Positions 6,481-11,026 of a DNA stretch of 11,026 nt are shown piece by piece (within the stretch, counting starts at the first letter, position 1; each line of letters starts with the position of its first letter). The position numbers and the translations under genes are program-made. Source of the DNA: Zygnema cylindricum (lineage: Eukaryota > Streptophyta > Zygnematophyceae > Zygnematales > Zygnemataceae); contig JBBHKE010000079.1 of NCBI GenBank assembly GCA_037447655.1, forward strand, positions 126,001 through 137,026, read 5' to 3'. Under the pieces are notes generated by a model, which was not told where the DNA came from, ran no database searches, and saw only the letters and a list, made by a program, of their open reading frames with translations.

Positions 6481-7728
6481 GTTACTTTGAAGCTCGTAAA
6501 GAGTTGGCAATGCAAGCATTATTGCAGCTTAAGGGGGAGAGAGAGAAAAAAATTCAAATCTCCCATCAGAGGATCCCTCGAGTGGGGGGGGGCGGCGGCT
6601 CAAAAGTGAACAACTTAGCCGAAGTTGTTTACAGTAGGGTCATGGCCGGAAAAGAAAAAGTAGACTTACAGGTAGGATCCAAATTTGATATTACTAGATG
6701 GGGCTGACCCCTGGAAGCATGGGCAGCGGTGGAGCCAGGGAAAATGGATTGGACACTGTGGGAGCAGTTGGATCCTCAATAAAAAACTTATTTATCGGAG
6801 CAGTTAGCAAGAAACCAATTGGTCTTCTCCTGGTCACAAACACATGTCGGAATTTAAAAAGGAACTCCTTTCCGAATTGACTTGATAGATGAGATAGCAA
6901 CTGTTTGCGAGAAACAGTATCCCCTCAATTTTAATGAAAAAAAGTTTATCACAACCAAATTCTAGACCTTGGTGGAAGTTGGGATTGTTCAGAAAAGCAG
7001 TGGACTCCATGGGTTTGCTTCCCCAACTGTTCTCCCTCCAAAGAAGGATGCCTCAGGGAAAACAGTAGATTTCCGAATGTGTGGGGATTACCGCATGCTC
7101 AACACGGCTCCTATTCCGGACCAGTATCCGATGCCAACCCTTGAAGATATTTTCGACTCTCTTTTGGGGCCACCATCTACTCTACCCTTGATATGACGAA
7201 CGGGTTTCATCAAATTGCCATGGAACCAAAGCACCTGGAGATAACGACATTTTGGGCAGGTTCCCGGTTATACGAGTGGATATACATGCCATTCGGGTAG
7301 AAGAATGAGGCGGCAACATTCCAAAGGGTGATGGACGAAGCCCAACAAGGAATTGATTGTGGAAGGTGTTATATTGATGATGTGATTATTTTCTCTAAGA
7401 CTTTTGAAGAACACCTGGAGCACATCGAGATTGTCCTCCAAGCACTTCAAGCAGCAGGTTTTAAATGCCACCCTGGTAAAGGTATTTACGATGTTCAGAA
7501 AATTATCTACCTTGGACATGAAGTAACCCTCGGGACAGTGGGTCCCTATATAGTCAAGGTGGTCGCTCACGACGCTCTTCCCCCACCTCAAGACATATCA
7601 GCTCTCCGCACCTTTTTTGGCCTGGCCAATTATTACCGGAGGTTTATTCCCCAGTCTAGTAGTCACGCCCCACCTCTGAATCAATTGTTGCGGAAAGACC
7701 AAGAATGGCAGTGGGCCACCGAGCAATA
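6481..7728 (+). pseudogene. Ty3/gypsy reverse transcriptase and thumb, with upstream linker
   Basis: The frame continues from the methyltransferase through a hydrophilic linker with a Gly run (GGGGGSK, 6584-6604). LSEQLARNQLVFSW and GTPFRIDL then match the gypsy segment before reverse transcriptase. Polymerase blocks follow: LVEVGIVQKSSGLHGFASP, VDFRMCGDYRMLN, DQYPMPTLEDIF; after a one-base loss at about 7166-7169, STLDMTNGFHQIAM (catalytic Asp 7190-7192), YEWIYMPFG, ATFQRVMD, and YIDDVIIFS (Asp pair 7376-7381). The thumb/connection is LRTFFGLANYYRRFIP. Stops lie at 6705, 6780, 6855, 6963 and 7298. Gypsy similarity ends near 7728 at the W-x-W-A-T-E-Q segment that normally leads to RNase H. 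The metal-binding Asps remain, but the gene is broken. Confidence 0.88.
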
Positions 7729-7739
7729 CACGGAGGTTG

Positions 7740-9272
7740 TAAACATTTTGGAGAAAGAAAGATGGATAAGAGCAATAAATGATGACATGGCCTCCATCAT
7801 GGAAGCAAATACTTTGGTTCTAGCGGACAGGTTTTTTGAAAGAAAACCGATTTGCTCTAAATGGGTGTTTAAACCAAAACTAAACCCAGATAATACCATT
7901 GAGAGATATAAGGCTCAATTGGTAGCAAAGGTGTTCACCCAAATGGAGGGGATTGAGGAGACTTTTGCTCTAGTTGTTCGGTTCTCATCAGCAAGGATTC
8001 TCCTCAGTCTAGCAACATCGAAATACATAAAAATACACCAGATGGATATTAATACTGCCTTATGTTAATGGTGAGTTAGAGGAAGAAATTTTCATGAGCT
8101 AACCAGAGGGATTTGTGGAGGAAGTAGAAGAGAGCAAAGTCTGCAGGCTCATAAAGTCTTTATATGGATTGAAACATGCTCGCTGACAGTGAAATAAGAA
8201 ACTAGATGAGTTTTGCACTGGTTTGGGATATATCAAGATAAGCTCTGACCATTCTATCTGTATGTTTAAAGATGAGAATGGTCTCATTTTTATTGCAATT
8301 TATGTGGATTATGTGGCAGTGTTAATTAAATCTTTAGAAAAGATCAATAAGTTAAAGAAATATCTTAAAAGCTGCTTTGATATGGAGGGCTTAGGGGAGG
8401 CAAAATATATTATACTGATCAAAATGGAGAGGGATACGGGGAAAAAGATTATAAAACTTACTAAGAAAGAATAAATAGGTATTATGCTTGACAAATTCCA
8501 GATGGAAATGGCAAGAAATTGTACCAAACCCATGGACTTGAAAAAAATCAGTGATGGAAGTGTCGAAGGAGAAGTGATAATCTTAGATAATTAAATGAGT
8601 CGAGAGGAGAGAGAGTTTATGAAGTCTATTCCTTATAGACAAATCGTAGGAAGTTTGATCTATTTTATGAATTTTACAAGGCCGAACATAGCGGCAGCAG
8701 AAAAAAGACAGATAACGAGGCAGCCAAGAGACTCATGAGATATCTGGTAGGAACTAGAGAGTTATTGTTGCATTTGGGAGGCAAGCACACTGATATCACT
8801 ACTTTGAGTGATGCCTGTTATGGGGATGTACCTATGGGAAGATGCACTTTTGGTTATGTGTTGTATGTGGGAGAAGGCGCGTGCTGTTGGAGCAGTAAGC
8901 AACTAAAGGTGGTTGCTCAATCTACTATAGAGGCTGAGTAAATGGCCTCTTGTTTTGCTGTGAAAGAGTTGATATGGGTTAAGTCCTTGTAGCAAGAATA
9001 AGGGTATATGAAGAAGGGAGTGCATGAAGTGTTCTGTGATAATCAAACTTCCATTCCAATTGAGGCTAATCCAAAACATTATTTCAAAGGCTAATCATAT
9101 TGACATAAGGTTGAGTTTTGTGAGAGAAAAAGTTGAGAATAAGATTGTGAATCTTGTATATAGATCAGATGAGGAAATGGTGGCTGATATGATGATAAAA
9201 CGAGTGCCTTCTCCCAAGTTAAAACATTGCAGAGAAAAGTGTGGACTAAAACTGAAGTTAAAGTTAGAGTAG
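7740..9272 (+). pseudogene. copia reverse transcriptase-RNase H, multiply broken
   Basis: Family landmarks occur in order: RWIRAINDDMASIMEANT, KPICSKWVFKPKLN, IERYKAQLVAKVFTQMEG, IHQMDINTA, ELEEEIFM then PEGF, SKVCRLIKSLYGLK, FIAIYVDYVAVL (the catalytic YVDD is YVDY, 8301-8312), GSLIYFMNFTRP, then RNase H with MRYLVGTRELLLHLGG, CCWSSKQLKVVAQST, KELIWVKSL, EVFCDNQTS and HIDIRLSFVREKVENKI. Frame changes occur near 8060, near 8700 (a 35-nt deletion relative to the copy at 10290) and near 9088. Stops include 8100, 8184, 8190, 8472, 8592, 8939, 8990 and 8999. Several match CAA, CGA or TGG codons changed by C-to-T or G-to-A. It cannot encode an active enzyme. Confidence 0.9.
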
Positions 9273-9285
9273 AAAATAAGGGGAG
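9273..9285 (+). other. polypurine tract of the copia element
   Basis: The sequence AAAATAAGGGGAG lies directly between the RNase H stop and a TGTTGA start of LTR. A purine-rich run ending in G at this place primes plus-strand DNA synthesis in LTR retrotransposons. One T interrupts it, as in many copia elements. Confidence 0.65.
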
Positions 9286-9335
9286 TGTTGAAATTATTAG
9301 ATTTATATGGTATTTTCTAGGTCTAAATATATCAG

Positions 9336-9342
9336 TATAAAA
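9336..9342 (+). promoter_or_regulatory. TATA box in the copia LTR
   Basis: ATCAGTATAAAAGG lies 50 bp into the LTR. It is a near-ideal TATA element in the right orientation for LTR-driven transcription. Transcripts starting here would run into the tRNA-like block and the region beyond. Confidence 0.5.
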
Positions 9343-9466
9343 GGAAAAAGAAAAAGGAGGACAACCTCCCTCCACCTACTCTCTCTAGCCACCATACTTG
9401 TTGTAGTCACTGAAAAATTAAAAAGGTGGTTGAGCCATGGCTGCCTTAGTTTATCAAGTAAGACTA

Positions 9467-9488
9467 AAGAGTGACTTATGTCACTCTT
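9467..9488. repeat. perfect hairpin, 9-bp stem and 4-base loop
   Basis: AAGAGTGAC-TTAT-GTCACTCTT is a perfect inverted repeat just inside the proposed end of the copia LTR. As RNA it would fold stably. It also contains TGAC/GTCA half sites. It may be part of the LTR or a relic of an unrelated insertion. Confidence 0.75.
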
Positions 9489-9498
9489 AACAAAAGGT

Positions 9499-9565
9499 TG
9501 AGTCCGCAAGGAATCGAACCTCCCACCGGCAGAGCGTGGCGTAGCCGTTCGCTTTAACTAGTCTG
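9499..9565 (-). ncRNA. tRNA-like remnant with Pol III A- and B-box matches
   Basis: On the minus strand TAGTTAAAGCG (9560-9550) fits the A-box consensus TRGYNNARNNG at every fixed position, and GGTTCGATTCC (9520-9510) fits the B-box GGTTCGANTCC exactly. The 29-base spacing is normal for a tRNA gene or tRNA-derived SINE. The T-arm forms with one wobble and one mismatch, followed by a plausible 3' acceptor strand CGGACTC plus A. The 5' acceptor strand does not pair with it, and the anticodon arm has an oversized loop, so it is not an intact tRNA gene. A tRNA pseudogene or SINE head fits best. Confidence 0.45.
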
Positions 9566-9726
9566 ATGTAGAAGTTTGTTAGAATACATAGGGTGTGATT
9601 TTTAATTAAAGTGTGTTACGTCTTTTAAACCGATTAACACAAATTTGAATATAAGGACATAAAACTATAAAAATACTGTGCGAACACGATTCCGCACGAA
9701 ACAAATGAATCGGACATTTGTTTTGA
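9566..9726. other. non-coding, nothing recognised
   Basis: AT-rich DNA without a coding frame, repeat or RNA that I can identify. It separates the tRNA-like block from the promoter-like segment. Confidence 0.5.
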
Positions 9727-10015
9727 CGGTTGAGATTACATTTTGGTTTTAATCCAACGGCGCACATCATCGCCAAGATCCCCGAGTGGTCACTTTGGAT
9801 TTCTGTGACAAGGCATGACCTGGCGCCACGTGGAGAGATAACATTTGGTCGTGGGAATTCTAAGGAACCTACGGACGAGTAGAAAGAGGGCACGTGTCTA
9901 AGTAATAGCGGTGTCATACATTTTGCGTACAAAAGGTTCATCGACAACAGTATTTTTTGGTACGGTACAGTAATATGATTGGTGCGTACTTCTGGTGATA
10001 GGAGTTACTATATAG
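9727..10015 (+). promoter_or_regulatory. promoter-like region: G-boxes, I-box, CCAAT-type box and TATA
   Basis: CGGTTGAGATT (from 9726) and AATCCAACGG (9751-9760) form a loose inverted repeat. CCACGTGG, a perfect G-box palindrome, is at 9826-9833, and a GATAA I-box is at 9837-9841, four bases on. GCACGTGTC (9890-9898) is a second CACGTG element matching the ABRE core. ATTGG (inverted CCAAT) is at 9978-9982, and CTATATAG at 10008-10015 would serve as TATA box. Spacing and order match a plant Pol II promoter, and G-box plus I-box pairs are typical of light-regulated genes. No good downstream gene is visible, so it may be a stranded or captured promoter. Function is inference. Confidence 0.45.
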
Positions 10016-10286
10016 AATCAGAACTTAGTTAATTTCGGCAAAAAGAGTCACCTCTCCCCTTGAGGGTTTGTGTAAAATAGGAATATTTGCCACCCCATAA
10101 CTTATCGCCTAGTTGGACATTTTTAGTGATTCTTTTTGCTACAGACTCAGTGGATTCCTTGCTGTACGTAAGTGTAGTCAAATGTCAATTTTCCTTCTTG
10201 GGCAGCGTTGGTTGTGGCTTGAAATGGGTTAGTTAAAAACTATCTAGAGGCTTTCCAATTTTGTATTCCATGGAGGACACAGAATA
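10016..10286 (+). other. no gene recognised downstream of the promoter-like region
   Basis: No long open frame. The first ATGs give only very short peptides, for example 16 codons from 10182. A consensus 5' splice donor (GTAAGT, 10168-10173) is present but isolated. If the upstream promoter is real, this would be transcribed leader or first-intron sequence cut off by the copia fragment that starts near 10290. Confidence 0.35.
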
Positions 10287-11026
10287 GCAAGGAGTAGATT
10301 TGAAATGAAAGATTTGGGGGAAGCAAATAATATAATGGGAATTCAGATGGAGACGGATAAAGGGAAATAATTAATTTGACTAACAGAAAAAAAGAAAATT
10401 GGAAACATTCTTTAAAAGTTTGAAATAGATAAAGCAAATAGTTGTACTACTCCAATATATTTAAAGAAAAGAAATGAGGGGAGTACAAAAGAGGGAGTCG
10501 TGGTTTTGGATGATGAGTTGGGAAAAGATAAAAAAGAGTTTCTGCAAAATATTCGGTACAGACATGTTGTCAGTAGTTTGATTTACTTTTTGAATTGTAC
10601 CTGTTCTGATATAGCAGCAGCTGTAGGAACATTAAGTAGGAACTTGAATGACGCTAAAAAGAAAGACTACAAAACGGCCAAGTGGGTAATGCAATACTTT
10701 ATAGGAACAAGAGATCTTTGGTTACATTTGCGGGGGGATAATATTAATATCACCACTTAGAGTGGTGTCAAATATGGGGATGCTCTGATAAGGAGGTGTA
10801 TTTCTAGGTATGTGTTGTATGTTCGGAATAGGGTTTGTTGTTGGAATAACAAGCAACAAAAGGTTATTTCTTAGTCCACCATGGAGGCTGAGTTTATGGC
10901 ACCTTATTCCGCTGTGAAAGAATTCATCTGGGTGAAATCATTGCTTCAAAAACTTAGTTATATGAAGGATGGAGTGCAAAAGATTTTATATGATAATCAA
11001 GTTGCAATTGCAATTACAACAAATCC
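10287..11026 (+). pseudogene. second copia reverse transcriptase C-terminus and RNase H, partial
   Basis: It begins abruptly with SRFEMKDLGEANNIMGIQM, the end of the copia reverse transcriptase, and runs in one frame to the window edge. Landmarks are SSLIYFLNCTCSDIAAAVGT, AKWVMQYFIGTRDLWLHL, RYVLYV, CCWNNKQQKV, STMEAEFM, KEFIWVKSLLQ, and YDNQVAIAI at the edge. Stops at 10368, 10377, 10413, 10758 and 10872 inactivate it, but there is no frameshift. It is clearly homologous to the copia pol at 8370-9070 in the same orientation, yet diverged, so it is probably a separate old insertion of the same family, not a recent duplication. The YVDD part and everything upstream are missing. The left junction lies around 10260-10290. 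Confidence 0.85.

Larger units (their letters stand above)
1475..7728 (+). mobile_element. degenerate Ty3/gypsy-like element carrying a DNA methyltransferase, 3' part missing
   Basis: The order on the plus strand is low-complexity region, Gag with CCHC-like knuckle, linker, retropepsin-like domain, C5 DNA methyltransferase, and gypsy reverse transcriptase with YIDD and thumb. Similarity stops at about 7728, where copia sequence takes over; gypsy RNase H, integrase and 3' LTR are absent. No 5' LTR or primer-binding site is visible. The left boundary is uncertain; 1475 is where a long open frame with Gag-like low-complexity composition begins. Frameshifts cluster in the Gag half, while protease to early reverse transcriptase stays almost entirely in one frame. 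The element cannot move by itself. Confidence 0.8.
7740..9492 (+). mobile_element. 5'-truncated Ty1/copia element fused to the gypsy remnant
   Basis: Copia reverse transcriptase starts abruptly by 7751, in frame with the gypsy reverse transcriptase before it, and continues through copia RNase H to a stop at 9270-9272, a purine-rich tract and a probable 3' LTR. Gag, protease and integrase, which precede reverse transcriptase in copia, are all missing. No LTR exists at the left junction, and the gypsy element does not resume after the copia LTR. This is therefore not a simple nested insertion; deletion or illegitimate recombination between two elements is more likely. Confidence 0.8.
9286..9492 (+). 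repeat. probable 3' LTR of the copia element (about 207 bp)
   Basis: It starts TGTTGAAATTATTAG right after the polypurine tract and contains TATAAAA at 9336-9342, followed by purine- and then pyrimidine-rich DNA. The proposed end, CTTAACA at 9486-9492, pairs imperfectly with the TGTTGA start. No second copy exists in the window, so the right end is tentative. A hairpin (9467-9488) lies at its end. Confidence 0.5.

Noticed and set aside
6584-6600. G-quadruplex
   Set aside because: There is one G run plus GG pairs separated by C, not four comparable runs; it is better explained as a glycine-coding linker.
7268-7591. 107-codon minus-strand frame
   Set aside because: It is antisense to the gypsy reverse transcriptase YIDD region.
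7740-9492. Simple nested insertion of copia into gypsy
   Set aside because: There is no copia 5' LTR at the left junction, and the gypsy sequence does not resume on the right.
9499-9565. Intact functional tRNA gene
   Set aside because: The acceptor stem does not pair and the anticodon loop is too large; only the internal promoter boxes and part of the T-arm fit.
9606-9947. 113-codon open frame on the minus strand
   Set aside because: No recognisable domain, odd composition, and it overlaps the G-boxes of the promoter-like region. Probably chance.
10168-10173. Real 5' splice site
   Set aside because: GTAAGT alone, with no supporting exon or acceptor, is expected by chance.
1-11026. CRISPR array, bacterial operon, rRNA or toxin-antitoxin system
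   Set aside because: No regularly spaced repeats, no operon-like ribosome-binding-site spacing, and all coding signals are plant-type retrotransposon.

Overview
The window looks like repeat-rich nuclear DNA of a plant or streptophyte alga. It is made almost entirely of decayed LTR retrotransposons plus one stretch that resembles a promoter. There is no intact host gene, operon, rRNA gene or CRISPR array. The plant call rests on Ty1/copia and Ty3/gypsy families of plant type, a primer-binding site close to the initiator-Met tRNA complement, ACGT-core (G-box/bZIP) elements and a CTATATAG TATA element. Species cannot be read from the sequence; a spore-bearing plant or charophyte alga is a weak guess.

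Layout. (A) 1-1015, minus strand: the 5' end of a fairly young copia element. It has a 779-bp LTR (237-1015), a primer-binding site (225-236) and an undamaged gag start (214-1) running off the left edge. The LTR carries a TATA box, a poly(A) signal and a perfect 47-bp tandem duplication holding an ACGT hairpin. (B) 1016-about 7728, plus strand: a broken Ty3/gypsy-like element. The order is low-complexity N-terminal region, gag with a zinc knuckle, basic linker, retropepsin-like domain, C5-cytosine DNA methyltransferase (DNMT), gypsy reverse transcriptase and thumb. Its RNase H, integrase and both LTRs are not visible. (C) about 7740-9492, plus: a 5'-truncated copia pol (reverse transcriptase plus RNase H) with polypurine tract and a probable 3' LTR, joined directly and in frame to the gypsy reverse transcriptase. 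(D) 9493-9565, minus: a tRNA-like block with Pol III A- and B-box matches. (E) about 9700-10015: non-coding DNA with two CACGTG G-boxes, a GATAA I-box, an ATTGG box and a TATA element in promoter-like order. (F) about 10290-11026, plus: a second, related copia pol fragment running off the right edge.

The main discovery is the DNMT domain embedded between protease and reverse transcriptase of the gypsy element. It keeps recognisable motifs I, II, IV, VI, VIII, IX and a motif X-like segment. From about 4465 to 7165 protease, DNMT and the start of reverse transcriptase lie in one frame apart from stop codons and one small local slip. In life this was probably one polyprotein carrying its own cytosine methyltransferase. 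Retrotransposons that captured DNMTs have been reported from Symbiodinium and the charophyte Klebsormidium (de Mendoza and colleagues, 2018, recalled from memory). This copy is dead: the protease active-site triad is lost, and stops interrupt DNMT and reverse transcriptase.
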